Positions 28,683 to 37,750 of a DNA stretch of 64,000 bases are shown here, in pieces. The notes beneath the pieces were generated by a model. The model was given only the letters and a program-made list of their open reading frames with translations, made no database searches and was not told the origin of the DNA. How positions within the stretch are numbered: the stretch's first letter is position 1; the number at the start of each line of letters is the position of its first letter. The position numbers and the translations under genes are program-made. Origin of the DNA: Stigmatella aurantiaca DW4/3-1 (lineage in GTDB: Bacteria > Myxococcota > Myxococcia > Myxococcales > Myxococcaceae); contig NC_014623.1 of assembly GCF_000165485.1 (NCBI RefSeq), forward strand, positions 124,001 to 188,000, in the 5' to 3' direction.

Positions 28683-30050
28683 ATGCGCCACTGGCTCTTC
28701 CCCTTCACCGTGCTGTTGTGGATGTCTTTCTCCTCCGGGTGCAGCCACTCCTCGGGGCCTTCGCGGGATGGAGGGGCGGACAGTGGAACCCTGCCGGAGT
28801 CCCCGGATGCGGGCTCGCCCCTTCCAGAGGCCAGCGTGCAGGTCCCGGTCACCGTGCCCGAGGGGCTGAACACATACCCCTTCAACTCGCCGCGCACCCT
28901 CCTGGTGCCGCCGGGCTTCTCCATCTCCGTCTTCGCCCGGGTGCCCGATGCGCGCTTCATCGCGCTCGCCCCCAATGGCGACGTGCTGGTCTCCCAACCC
29001 GATCAGCAGGGCATGGTGAAGCTGTTGCGCCCGCGGGCCGGGCAGACCCCCGCGGTCTTCGATTGGGCCTCGGGGTTGCGGCGGCCCCATGACATCGTCT
29101 TCCACACCCGGGCAGGCACCACCTGGGTGTACGTGTCGGAGACCCACCGCGTGACGCGCTCGGTCTGGACGCCCGGAGAAACGGTGCGGGGCGATGCCAC
29201 GGTGCTCGTGGATGGATTGCCGGACAGCAGCGCGGATGAGCTGCAAGGCAAGTACGGGCACGAGCTGAAGAACATCGCCGTCGACTCGGAGGGACGGCTC
29301 TACATCTCCATCGCCTCCACCTGCAACGCGTGCCTCTCCGACACGCAGAGCACGCCCCAGCGCGCCGCGATCTACCGCTACGCGCCGGATGGGACGGGGG
29401 GACAGCTCTTCGCCGGAGGGCTGCGCAACGCCGAGGGTTTGGCCTTCGAGCCTGGCACGGACCAGCTCTGGGTGACGGTGAACGGGCGCGACAACATTCC
29501 CTATCCCCACGATGATGGCACCGGCAAGTACGGCCAGGTCCTGGCCGAGTACGTGGACAACCACCCGCCCGAGTCCCTCACGCGGGTGCGCGAGGGGGGC
29601 CGTTATGGCTGGCCTTTCTGCAATCCCAACCCGGACACGGCGAGCGGCATGAAGCAGATGCCCTTCGATCGCGACTACAACCTCAACCGCACTGGCAGCG
29701 TGGACTGCGCTCAGATGGACCGCGTCGATCAGGGCATCCAGGCGCACTCGGCGCCGCTGGGGTTGCTCTTCCTCCAGGGGACGTCCTTCCCGGAGCCCTA
29801 CACGCCGGGCCTGGTGGTGGCGTATCACGGCTCGTGGAATCACACCCAGGGCGTGGGTTACAAGGTCGCGCACTTTGGCTGGGATGCGGCCACGCGCCAG
29901 CCCACCGGGGAGCGGGCCCTCGTCAAAGGCTGGGTGGGGGCCGACAACAAGGTCTGGGGCCGGCCGGTGGACATGGCCGTCCTTCCGGACGGCGCCCTGC
30001 TGATCAGCGACGACAGGGCCGGTGCGCTGTACCTGCTGCGCAAGGACTGA
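28683..30050 (+). CDS. Lipoprotein with PQQ-type sugar dehydrogenase beta-propeller
   Basis: A 455-residue lipoprotein with a lipobox MSFSSGC, an acidic Gly/Ser/Pro linker (about residues 22-60) and a six-bladed propeller related to glucose/sorbosone dehydrogenases. Typical blade pieces are IALAPNGDVLVSQP, GLRRPHDIVFH, ELKNIAVDSEGRLYISIAS and GLRNAEGLAFEPGTDQLWV. PQQ-binding residues cannot be confirmed by eye, so activity on sugars is inferred only from family. It precedes the large propeller-amidohydrolase gene. Confidence 0.82.
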   Translation: MRHWLFPFTVLLWMSFSSGCSHSSGPSRDGGADSGTLPESPDAGSPLPEASVQVPVTVPEGLNTYPFNSPRTLLVPPGFSISVFARVPDARFIALAPNGDVLVSQPDQQGMVKLLRPRAGQTPAVFDWASGLRRPHDIVFHTRAGTTWVYVSETHRVTRSVWTPGETVRGDATVLVDGLPDSSADELQGKYGHELKNIAVDSEGRLYISIASTCNACLSDTQSTPQRAAIYRYAPDGTGGQLFAGGLRNAEGLAFEPGTDQLWVTVNGRDNIPYPHDDGTGKYGQVLAEYVDNHPPESLTRVREGGRYGWPFCNPNPDTASGMKQMPFDRDYNLNRTGSVDCAQMDRVDQGIQAHSAPLGLLFLQGTSFPEPYTPGLVVAYHGSWNHTQGVGYKVAHFGWDAATRQPTGERALVKGWVGADNKVWGRPVDMAVLPDGALLISDDRAGALYLLRKD

Positions 30051-30083
30051 GCCTCCTCCCCCGCGTGGCGTATCATTTGTCTC

Positions 30084-30128
30084 GAAAGTTCGTGCGACAT
30101 CCTTGAGTATCCCGCCGCCCGAACTTTC
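30084..30128. promoter_or_regulatory. Inverted repeat between two propeller genes
   Basis: GAAAGTTCG (30084-30092) pairs exactly with CGAACTTTC (30120-30128), 27 bases apart, ending 12 bases before the next start codon. It could be an operator, an attenuator hairpin or a terminator for the upstream gene. Confidence 0.45.
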
Positions 30129-30140
30129 CCAGGACGCCAC

Positions 30141-33100
30141 GTGAAACGACTCGCTGTGCTGCTGTGCTGCGTGTTTCTCGCCAGCGGAGGCATGCCCTCC
30201 GCTTGGGCCCAGACGCCTCCCCCGGCTTCCCCGCCCGCGGCGGCCCCGGCCCCTCCTCCCGCCTGGAACGTCAACGCGCCCGGCTTCCCCTCCACCGAGG
30301 TGCCCCTCGATGTCACCGAGGGCACCTGGATGAGCGTGGACGTGAGCCCCAAGGGGGACGAGCTCGTCTTCGACCTGCTGGGGGACCTCTACACGCTGCC
30401 CATCGCCGGCGGCGAGGCGAAGGCCCTCACCACGGGGGCCGCCTGGGACATGCAGCCCCGCTACAGCCCGGATGGCGCCTCCATCGCCTTCACGAGCGAC
30501 CGGGGTGGCGGCGACAACCTGTGGATCATGAAGCGGGATGGCTCGGACTCGCGCCCCGTGACGCAGGAGTCCTTCCGCCTGCTCAACAGCCCCACCTGGT
30601 CTCCGGACAGCCAGTACCTCGTGGCGCGCAAGCACTTCTCCTCCCGGCGCTCGCTGGGCGCGGGCGAGATGTGGCTCTACCACCGCGCGGGCGGCGAGGG
30701 CGTCCAGCTCACCGAGCGGCCCAATGATCAGAAGGATGCGGGCGAGCCCGCGTTCTCCCCGGATGGCCGCTTCCTCTACTTCAGCCAGGACACCACCCCG
30801 GGCAAGGTGTTCGAGTACAACAAGGATCCGAACGGGCAAATTTACGTCATCCAGCGGCTGAACCTGGAGACGAAGGAGCTGGAGCCCTTCATCACCGGTC
30901 CGGGCGGCTCGGTGCGGCCCACGCCCTCGCCGGACGGCAAGTCGCTGGCCTTCGTGCGGCGGGTGCGCGGCAAGAGCGTGCTGTTCTCCGCGGACCTGGT
31001 CTCGGGGGCCGAGCGCCCGCTGTTCGATGGGCTCGACCGCGACATGCAGGAGACGTGGGCCATCCATGGCGTGTACCCGGCGATGGCCTGGACGCCGGAC
31101 AGCAAGTCGCTCGTCTTCTGGGCGCAGGGAAAGCTGAACCGCATCGACGTGGCCAGCAAGCGCGTGACGCCCATTCCCTTTCACGTGAAGGGCACCCGGA
31201 CCTTGTTCGCACGCGTGCACTCCCCGCAGGCGCAAGCCGTGGTCCCCGAGCGCTTCCCGGTGAAGATGCTGCGGTGGGTGCAGGTGTCGCCCAAGGGGGA
31301 CCGGGTGGTGTACCAGGCGCTCGGACACCTTTATACGCGCGAGCTGCCCGATGGCCTTCCGCGCCGGCTGACGAAGCAGACGGAGCACTTCGAGATGCAC
31401 CCGTCGTTCTCGCGGGACGGCAAGTCCATCGTTTACACCACGTGGGACGACGACAAGCTCGGCACCGTGCGCGTGGTGTCCGCCGGTGGGGGCGAGGGCA
31501 AGGTGGTGAGCGCGCAGCCGGGGTTCTACTTGGAGCCGGCGTTCTCTCCGGATGGCCGCTCCATCGTCTACCGCGCCTCCGGGGGCGGATACCTGCTGCC
31601 GGGGCTCTACAGCCGGGACCCGGGGCTCTACGTGGTGGGCAAGGACGGCGGCACGCCGCGCCGGCTCTCGAAGGACGGTGAGCAGCCGCACTTCGGGGCG
31701 GGCTCGGACCGGGTCTACTTCCTCGCGGTGGAGGGCGGAGAGAAGGAGGACAAGCGGGAGCTGCGCAGCATCGGCCTGGATGGGACCGCGCCGCGCACGC
31801 ACCTGACCAGCGCGGAGGTCAGCACCTACCGCGTCTCCCCGGACGAGCGCTGGGTGGCGTTCCAGGAAGTCTTCAATGCGTACGTCGCCCCGCTGAGCCG
31901 GGGGGGCAAGACGGTGGTGGCCAGCAAGGACAGCAAGGCGCTGCCGGTGACGCGGGTGTCCCGCGACGCGGGCAACTTCCTGCACTGGTCGGGCGACTCG
32001 AAGCGACTGTACTGGGCGCTCGGGCCCGAGCTGTTCTCGCGCGAACTGAAGGAGGCGTTCTCCTTCGTGGAGGGCGCGCCGGAGAAGCTGCCCGAGCCGC
32101 CGCAGAAGGGGCTGGAGATTGGCTTCCTGGAGAAGGCGGACGTGCCCACCGGCACGGTGGCGCTCGTGGGCGGCCGGATCCTCTCCATGCGCGGGGACGA
32201 GGTCATCGAGGACGGCGTGGTGGTGGTGAGCGGCAACCGCATCACCGCGGTGGGCAAGGCCGGCCAGGTGCAGGTGCCCGCGGGGGCCAAGGTGGTGGAC
32301 GTGAGCGGCAAGACGGTGATGCCGGGGCTGGTGGACGTGCACTGGCACGGCGCGATGGGCTCGGAGGGGATTCTGCCCGAGCAGAGCTGGGTGCATCTCG
32401 CCTCGCTGGCGTTCGGCGTGACGACGCTGCATGACCCGTCCAACGCCACGGGGGAGATCTTCGCGGCCAGCGAGCTGGGCCGGGCGGGGTTCACCCTCTC
32501 GCCGCGCATCTTCTCCACGGGCACCATCCTCTATGGGGCGCAGGGTGTGGGGTACCGCGCGCCCATCGACACGCTGGACGATGCGCGCTCCCACCTGCGG
32601 CGGATGAAGGCGGTGGGGGCCTTCAGCGTGAAGAGCTACAACCAGCCGCGGCGGGATCAACGGCAGAAGGTGCTCCAGGCCGCCCGCGAGCTGGGGATGC
32701 TGGTGGTGCCGGAGGGCGGCTCGCTCTTCCACCACAACATGACGATGGTGGTGGATGGGCACACGGGCGTGGAGCACTCGCTGCCCGTGGGCCGCATCTA
32801 CGCGGACGTGCTCCAGCTCTGGGGCCCGAGCAAGGTGGGCTACACCCCGACGCTGGGCGTGGCGTACGGCGGACTCATGGGCGAGGAGTACTGGTACCAG
32901 AAGACGAACGTCTGGGAGAACCCGCGGCTGGCGGCCTTCGTGCCCCGGCGGGTGGTGGACGCGGCGAGCCGGCGCCGCCTGCGCGTGCCGGACGAGGAGT
33001 TCAACCACATGCGCGTGGCGAAGGCGGCCAAGGAGCTGAATGACGCGGGGGTGAGCGTGCAGCTCGGAGCGCATGGCCAGCGCGAGGGGCTGGCGGCCCA

Positions 33101-33437
33101 CTGGGAGCTGTCCATGTTCGGCCAGGGGGGCATGAGCCCCTTGCAGGCCTTGCGCGCCGGGACGCTCGCGGGCGCGGCCTACCTGGGGTTGGACAAGGAG
33201 CTCGGCTCGTTGGAGGTGGGCAAGCTCGCGGATCTGATCGTCCTGGATCGCAACCCGCTGGAGAACCTGAGCCACACGGACTCGGTGCGCTACACGATGG
33301 TGAACGGACGGCTGTTCGATGCGGCGACGATGAACGAGGTGGGCAATCACCCCCGCTCGCGCGCGAAGCTCTTCTTCGAGCAGGAGGGCGGCGATGCGTG
33401 GGCGCCCGGGATGACACACACGCTCGAAGAGGACTGA
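30141..33437 (+). CDS. Exported TolB-like beta-propeller fused to an amidohydrolase
   Basis: A 1098-residue protein with a signal peptide ending in PSAWAQ and a Pro-rich spacer. Two WD40/TolB-like propeller regions follow (about residues 50-640), with repeated motifs such as YSPDGASIAFTSDRGGGDN and FSPDGRSIVYRASGG. The last 400 residues are an amidohydrolase: it opens with VALVGGRILSM, has metal-binding VDVHWHGAM near residue 735 and ends with KLADLIVLDRNPL. This fusion is known in many bacteria and is thought to hydrolyse peptides or imides; the substrate is unknown. It begins with an ATG close after the inverted repeat. Confidence 0.88.
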   Translation: MKRLAVLLCCVFLASGGMPSAWAQTPPPASPPAAAPAPPPAWNVNAPGFPSTEVPLDVTEGTWMSVDVSPKGDELVFDLLGDLYTLPIAGGEAKALTTGAAWDMQPRYSPDGASIAFTSDRGGGDNLWIMKRDGSDSRPVTQESFRLLNSPTWSPDSQYLVARKHFSSRRSLGAGEMWLYHRAGGEGVQLTERPNDQKDAGEPAFSPDGRFLYFSQDTTPGKVFEYNKDPNGQIYVIQRLNLETKELEPFITGPGGSVRPTPSPDGKSLAFVRRVRGKSVLFSADLVSGAERPLFDGLDRDMQETWAIHGVYPAMAWTPDSKSLVFWAQGKLNRIDVASKRVTPIPFHVKGTRTLFARVHSPQAQAVVPERFPVKMLRWVQVSPKGDRVVYQALGHLYTRELPDGLPRRLTKQTEHFEMHPSFSRDGKSIVYTTWDDDKLGTVRVVSAGGGEGKVVSAQPGFYLEPAFSPDGRSIVYRASGGGYLLPGLYSRDPGLYVVGKDGGTPRRLSKDGEQPHFGAGSDRVYFLAVEGGEKEDKRELRSIGLDGTAPRTHLTSAEVSTYRVSPDERWVAFQEVFNAYVAPLSRGGKTVVASKDSKALPVTRVSRDAGNFLHWSGDSKRLYWALGPELFSRELKEAFSFVEGAPEKLPEPPQKGLEIGFLEKADVPTGTVALVGGRILSMRGDEVIEDGVVVVSGNRITAVGKAGQVQVPAGAKVVDVSGKTVMPGLVDVHWHGAMGSEGILPEQSWVHLASLAFGVTTLHDPSNATGEIFAASELGRAGFTLSPRIFSTGTILYGAQGVGYRAPIDTLDDARSHLRRMKAVGAFSVKSYNQPRRDQRQKVLQAARELGMLVVPEGGSLFHHNMTMVVDGHTGVEHSLPVGRIYADVLQLWGPSKVGYTPTLGVAYGGLMGEEYWYQKTNVWENPRLAAFVPRRVVDAASRRRLRVPDEEFNHMRVAKAAKELNDAGVSVQLGAHGQREGLAAHWELSMFGQGGMSPLQALRAGTLAGAAYLGLDKELGSLEVGKLADLIVLDRNPLENLSHTDSVRYTMVNGRLFDAATMNEVGNHPRSRAKLFFEQEGGDAWAPGMTHTLEED

Positions 33438-33463
33438 GGAAGCGGGGTTCCCGGATGAACACC

Positions 33464-33480
33464 CCCCCCCAGCTTGGGGG
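33464..33480 (+). terminator. Possible terminator hairpin after the amidohydrolase gene
   Basis: A C-run and a G-run (CCCCC, loop AGCTT, GGGGG) form a short strong hairpin 29 bases after the stop. A second inverted repeat, AGTCAAA/TTTGACT, lies at 33485-33516. There is no long U-tract. Confidence 0.35.
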
Positions 33481-33566
33481 TAACAGTCAAAGCCACCCTA
33501 CTCGAATAGTTTGACTTTCGCGGTGTGTATCGGGCTGAGCCACTGGCACCGTCCGGGGGGATGCAC

Positions 33567-34997
33567 ATGACGATGCAGGGGTGGAGTGGCAGGGGGCTCT
33601 GTGTTCTGGGTGCTGTTTGTGGGCTGGGAGCTTGTGCGGAGGCTTCCTCCGAAGCGATGGAGGTGCCGCTCGCCCACCTGGAGCAGGCCTCACTCCTGCC
33701 GGGGCCCCTGGCGCGCTGGGCACGCCAGAGCCATGGCCTGGAGAACGAGGCCTCGCAGGCCGTCGCGGTCGACCGCTTCGGCACCATCGTCATGGTGGGC
33801 CACTACACCGGGGCCGCCGCGGACGTCGGGGGAGCCGCCTTCCCCGCGCCGCTGGGGCCTCAAGGCACGCGCGCCTTTCTGGCCCGGTACGCGCCGGATG
33901 GCACCCATCTGGGCTCCGAGAGCTTTGGCCACACCTCCCGTCCGCCGGACGTCACTGCCTTGAGCACCCAGTTCTCGGATGTCGCCGTGGATCTCTTGGG
34001 GCGCATCGCCGTGCTGGGCATGGGCTCGCTGGGCACGGACGTGGGCGGGGGCGGCATGCCCGCGGGCTCCTTCCTGGTCCATTACGGACCCAACGGGGAG
34101 TACCAGTGGGCCCGTCCCCTCAAGGGGGTGCTCGCCCCCGGCAGCAGCGTCACCGTCGATGTGGAGGGGAACATCCTGCTCGCGGGCTCCTTCTCCGGCC
34201 CCGTGGACCTGGGCGCCGGCAGCGCGAGGACTTCGCCCACGCAGGCGGCCTTCATCGCCAAGTACGCCCCGGATGGCCGGTGGCTGTGGGACCGCGTCTT
34301 CGCCCAGGACCACGCCAGCCACTTCGGAGATGTGACCACGGACAACCATGGCAACGTCTACGTCTCGGGCTTCTTCACCCAGAAGGGCGAGTTCGGGGGA
34401 GAGGTGTTGACCCTGCCCCCGGGCCAGCGGGGGCCTGTCATCGCCCGGTACACGGCCGCGGGGGAACACACCTGGTCCGTGTCGCTCCGGGAGTTGGCCG
34501 GCGGCGCGGAGTTTCACGGCATCGCGGTCCAGGGCAGCCGGTTGCTCGTCACCGGTGGGTTCACCGGGAGCTTCGCCTTTGGCCGCGGCACGCTCTCGTC
34601 CCAGGGCGCGCAGCAGGGGGTGCTCCTCGCGTACCACCGCGATGGAGACGAGCTGTGGGCCAAGCCGCTGGGCACCTTGGGGTGGGACGTGCAGATCGAT
34701 CCCCGGGACGATGCGATGGTGGTGGGGTTCGCCGAGCCCGGGAATGATCTGGGCATGGGCCCCTTGCCGCCCGCGTCCTCGCGGTACCTGTTCCTGACGA
34801 AGGTGGACCGCGCCCAGGGCAACCCGCGCTGGGTGAGCACCTTTGCCGCGGAGGGCATCGTCCAGGTGAACAAGCTGGCGGCGAGCCAGGAGGGCGAGAG
34901 CATCGTCTCGGGCACCCTCTCCGGGCCCGCGGACTTCGGCACCGGCCTGCTCACGCCCGACAAGACCGCCGCCTTCCTGTTCCGGCTCCGGCAGTGA
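33567..34997 (+). CDS. Lipoprotein with repeated beta-propeller units (SBBP-like)
   Basis: A 476-residue lipoprotein with a lipobox Cys in CGLGAC. The mature protein is built from repeats of about 50-60 residues with the pattern F-A/G-x-x-x-L-G x n F-L-A/V-x-Y-A-P-D-G, such as FLARYAPDGTHLGSESFG and FIAKYAPDGRWLWDR, then VTTDNHGNVYVSGFFTQ. This is the SBBP-type repeat seen in many myxobacterial surface proteins. It has no catalytic motif. The ATG at 33567 is six bases from a G-rich site; a Met at 33561 is too close to it. Confidence 0.75.
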   Translation: MTMQGWSGRGLCVLGAVCGLGACAEASSEAMEVPLAHLEQASLLPGPLARWARQSHGLENEASQAVAVDRFGTIVMVGHYTGAAADVGGAAFPAPLGPQGTRAFLARYAPDGTHLGSESFGHTSRPPDVTALSTQFSDVAVDLLGRIAVLGMGSLGTDVGGGGMPAGSFLVHYGPNGEYQWARPLKGVLAPGSSVTVDVEGNILLAGSFSGPVDLGAGSARTSPTQAAFIAKYAPDGRWLWDRVFAQDHASHFGDVTTDNHGNVYVSGFFTQKGEFGGEVLTLPPGQRGPVIARYTAAGEHTWSVSLRELAGGAEFHGIAVQGSRLLVTGGFTGSFAFGRGTLSSQGAQQGVLLAYHRDGDELWAKPLGTLGWDVQIDPRDDAMVVGFAEPGNDLGMGPLPPASSRYLFLTKVDRAQGNPRWVSTFAAEGIVQVNKLAASQEGESIVSGTLSGPADFGTGLLTPDKTAAFLFRLRQ

Positions 34998-35076
34998 GGC
35001 CCCCAGCGGGGTGGGAAACGCTTGCGGGGCGCTGGCCGAGGGCTGAGAGTGCGGCGATTCCTCCGGAGGACTCCCC

Positions 35077-36510
35077 GTGCCCGTGGCCACCTTCCTGCTT
35101 CCGTCCAGCCTGATGCTTCAGCTCCTGACGGCCACTCCGCCCCCGGCCCCGGCGCCCAAGGCCGCGCCTCCGGTGGCGGCCTCGCTCCCGGTGGCGGAGC
35201 GGCTCGTGGGCGCGGCGCTCACCGAGGGGCATGCGTGGGGCCGGCTCGAGGAACTCACGGATGGTGTGGGCGCCCGGTTGTCGGGCTCCGAGGGGGCCGA
35301 GGCCGCGGTGCAGTGGGCCCTTCGCGCCTTCAAGGCGGACGGGGTGAAGGCCTGGCTGGAGCCCGTCAAGGTGCCACACTGGGTGCGCGGGGAGGAGCGC
35401 GCGGAGCTGCTCGCCTCGGAGCGCTTCCGGGGCCGGCCGCTGAGTGTGATGGCGCTGGGGGGGAGCGCGGCGACGCCTCCGGAGGGAATCACCGGGGAGG
35501 TGGTGGAGGTGCGCTCCCTCGAAGAGCTGAGCGCGCTCGGGGAGCGGGTGAAGGGCCGCGTGGTCCTCTTCGGCCACACCATGCAGAAGCCCGAGGACTA
35601 TGGGCGCTTTGCCGCGTTGCGCTCCCGGGGCCCGGCGGCGGCGGCCAAGGCGGGGGCGGTGGCGGCGTTGGTGCGCTCACTGGCCACCGCGTCGCTGGCC
35701 ACACCGCACACGGGGGCCACCCGCTTCGAGGAGGGAGAGCCGCGCATCCCCGCGGCCTCCGTCACGGTGGAGGACGCGGAGCTGCTCAGCCGGCTCGTCG
35801 CGGCGGGAGGCCCGGTGCGGGTGAAGCTGGTGCTGGGATGCCAGGAACTGCCGGACGTGGACTCCTTTAATGTGGTGGCCGAGGTGAAGGGCCGCGAGAA
35901 GCCCCAGGAGGTGGTGCTGCTGGGCGCGCACCTGGACTCGTGGGATGTGGGCACGGGCGCGCACGATGATGGCGCGGGGGTGGTGATGGTGATGGAGGCC
36001 GCGCGGCTGTTGACGAAGCAGAAGGCCGCGCCGCGGCGCACGGTGCGGGTGGTGCTCTTCATGAATGAGGAGAACGGCCTACGGGGCGCGCGCGCCTATG
36101 CCGAGACGCATGCCGCCGAGCTGTCCCGCCACGTGGCGGCGCTGGAGCTGGATGTGGGCGGCGGCCGGCCGGTGGGCGTGGCGCTCCGGGCCGGGCCGGG
36201 GGCGGGGGACCGGGTGCGGCCCTGGTTGAGCCCGCTGCGGGCGGTGGACGCCGGAACGCTCGTGGAGGCGGAGGCGGGGGGCGCGGATCTGTTGCCGTTG
36301 ATTCCCGCGCAGGTGCCTTTCTTCGGCGTGAAGCAGGATGTGTCGCGCTACTTCGATGTGCACCACACGCACGCCGACACCCTGGACAAGGTGGACCCGG
36401 TGGCGCTGGCGCAGAGCACGGCCGCGGTGACGTGGTTGGCCTACGCGATGGCGGAGATGCCCGAGACGTTGCCCCGCCCGGAAGCCCCCTCCAAGCCCCT
36501 GGGCCCCTGA
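35077..36510 (+). CDS. M28-family zinc aminopeptidase
   Basis: A 477-residue exported peptidase. Its start is a GTG at 35077, six bases after GGAGGA, followed by a short hydrophobic signal segment. A PA-domain-like region spans about residues 120-270. Zinc ligands are visible as HLDSWDVGTGAHDDGAG (His, then Asp), MNEENGLRGA (catalytic Glu and a Glu ligand), LELDVGGG and the final His in HHTHADTLD. The family removes N-terminal residues or acts as a carboxypeptidase Q type enzyme. It is likely periplasmic or secreted, for peptide feeding. Confidence 0.88.
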   Translation: MPVATFLLPSSLMLQLLTATPPPAPAPKAAPPVAASLPVAERLVGAALTEGHAWGRLEELTDGVGARLSGSEGAEAAVQWALRAFKADGVKAWLEPVKVPHWVRGEERAELLASERFRGRPLSVMALGGSAATPPEGITGEVVEVRSLEELSALGERVKGRVVLFGHTMQKPEDYGRFAALRSRGPAAAAKAGAVAALVRSLATASLATPHTGATRFEEGEPRIPAASVTVEDAELLSRLVAAGGPVRVKLVLGCQELPDVDSFNVVAEVKGREKPQEVVLLGAHLDSWDVGTGAHDDGAGVVMVMEAARLLTKQKAAPRRTVRVVLFMNEENGLRGARAYAETHAAELSRHVAALELDVGGGRPVGVALRAGPGAGDRVRPWLSPLRAVDAGTLVEAEAGGADLLPLIPAQVPFFGVKQDVSRYFDVHHTHADTLDKVDPVALAQSTAAVTWLAYAMAEMPETLPRPEAPSKPLGP

Positions 36511-36553
36511 GCCGGCGGGCGCCCAGAGAGGTGTCTGAAGATCCTCCCAATTC

Positions 36554-36620
36554 TGTCGATAATCAGCGGTATGAAGCAAGATATATCCTGCTTCAGCGCC
36601 AGAAGGCCGGTATATCGACA
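36554..36620 (+). promoter_or_regulatory. Nested palindromes at the AbiE-like module promoter
   Basis: An outer inverted repeat, TGTCGATA (36554-36561) and TATCGACA (36613-36620), encloses a 22-base near-perfect palindrome at 36573-36594 (GAAGCA, then GATATATC, then TGCTTC). The outer arm ends only five bases before the GTG start, with no Shine-Dalgarno in between. This suits an operator used for autoregulation and a leaderless or near-leaderless transcript. Confidence 0.65.
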
Positions 36621-36625
36621 TAATT

Positions 36626-37747
36626 GTGAGCTTTGAAGCACCGACCCTTCGAGACAGCTTTTGGAAGAGCCTCCCTCCGTTGCCACGAGGGGTGGAACTG
36701 GCTCGTCAGGACTCGCTGGTGGTCCCCCAGCACGGACCCGGTGGGCAGGCGGTTTACGATCTGGCTCGGGTCCTGGTGCCGCAGGGGAGTGTGCCGGTGT
36801 TGGTGGCCTATCGGGCGCCTCTGGTGCCCGCGCTCGTGCCGCAGCTGCGCAGAAGGCTCCTGGAACTCGACGAAGAGCTGAGGCTGCGTGCCTCGGCTGG
36901 ACGGGAATTGCCCGTGCCGCGCCTCCCGATGATCGTCACGGATGCGGCCAGTGCGGGGGTCATCAGTGCCTGTGAGCGGGAGGATGTGGCCCTGGTGGAT
37001 CTGCGAGGCACCCTGTTGCTGCGCTCCGAGGGCGTCTTCGTCCGGGTGGTGGGACAGGCGCCAGTCCAGCGGCGCTCCCGCGCACCGGTGTTCCATGGGA
37101 AGGGGTGCCGGCTGGTCAGAATTCTGCTGACCGCACCAGAGCAGCTCCGGACCGCACGGGAGCTCTCGGAGCGGGCGCAGACAAGCTACGCCTATACCCA
37201 TGGGGTGCTTACGCAGCTCGAACAGGACGGGTATCTGGTCCGCGTCTCCCGGAACACGGGCTTCCGGGTCCGTGATGCGGTGGGGCTCTTGCGGGCCTGG
37301 CTGGACAGTGGGGAGAAGACGTCCGTGACGGCCGAGGGCTTCCACGCGGCGTCCACGGTGCCCGAGACGCTTCGGAGCGGTTACTCCGCGCTCGAAGAGC
37401 AAGGGATTCACTGCATCTTCACCTTGGCGAGTGGCCTCCTGCCCGAGGAGCGGTTCGTCTCGGGACTGCCCCATGGGCTTTACCTGACGGGCTCGATCGA
37501 GCCTGTCGTCCAGGCTTTTGGACTCCGGCGATTGACGCCTCATAACTTCTGGGTGCTGAGGCCCGAGGTCGCGGCGGAGACAGGCGTGGGAGGGGTGTAC
37601 TCCGCGCCGCGCGCCTTGCCTCAGGGTCCTGGTGTCGCGCTGCCGCAACTGGCCGTGGATTTCCAGCACAGTGGAGGCCGTGGAAAAGAGCAGGCGGAGG
37701 CCCTGGTCGAGCGTTTCGCCAGAGACTTGCCGCTCTCGCCTGGGTGA
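36626..37747 (+). CDS. AbiEi-like antitoxin/regulator with winged helix
   Basis: A 373-residue protein. A central winged-helix segment (about residues 170-225, with LSERAQTSYAYTHGVLTQLE) resembles the DNA-binding domain of type IV antitoxins of the AbiEi group. The C-terminal 150 residues look like the family's second domain (GIHCIFTLASGLLPEERFVS, then VHNFW-like PHNFWVLRP). It is followed within four bases by a gene fragment of the AbiEii-type nucleotidyltransferase. Nested palindromes before it would fit self-repression. The start is a GTG with no clear ribosome site. It is intact while its toxin partner is broken. Confidence 0.65.
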   Translation: MSFEAPTLRDSFWKSLPPLPRGVELARQDSLVVPQHGPGGQAVYDLARVLVPQGSVPVLVAYRAPLVPALVPQLRRRLLELDEELRLRASAGRELPVPRLPMIVTDAASAGVISACEREDVALVDLRGTLLLRSEGVFVRVVGQAPVQRRSRAPVFHGKGCRLVRILLTAPEQLRTARELSERAQTSYAYTHGVLTQLEQDGYLVRVSRNTGFRVRDAVGLLRAWLDSGEKTSVTAEGFHAASTVPETLRSGYSALEEQGIHCIFTLASGLLPEERFVSGLPHGLYLTGSIEPVVQAFGLRRLTPHNFWVLRPEVAAETGVGGVYSAPRALPQGPGVALPQLAVDFQHSGGRGKEQAEALVERFARDLPLSPG

Positions 37748-37750
37748 TGA

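Noticed and set aside
28497-33419. A 1640-codon open frame on the minus strand opposite the propeller genes
   Set aside because: It is the high-GC shadow of three well-supported plus-strand genes; the translation is Arg/His/Gly-rich with no domain.
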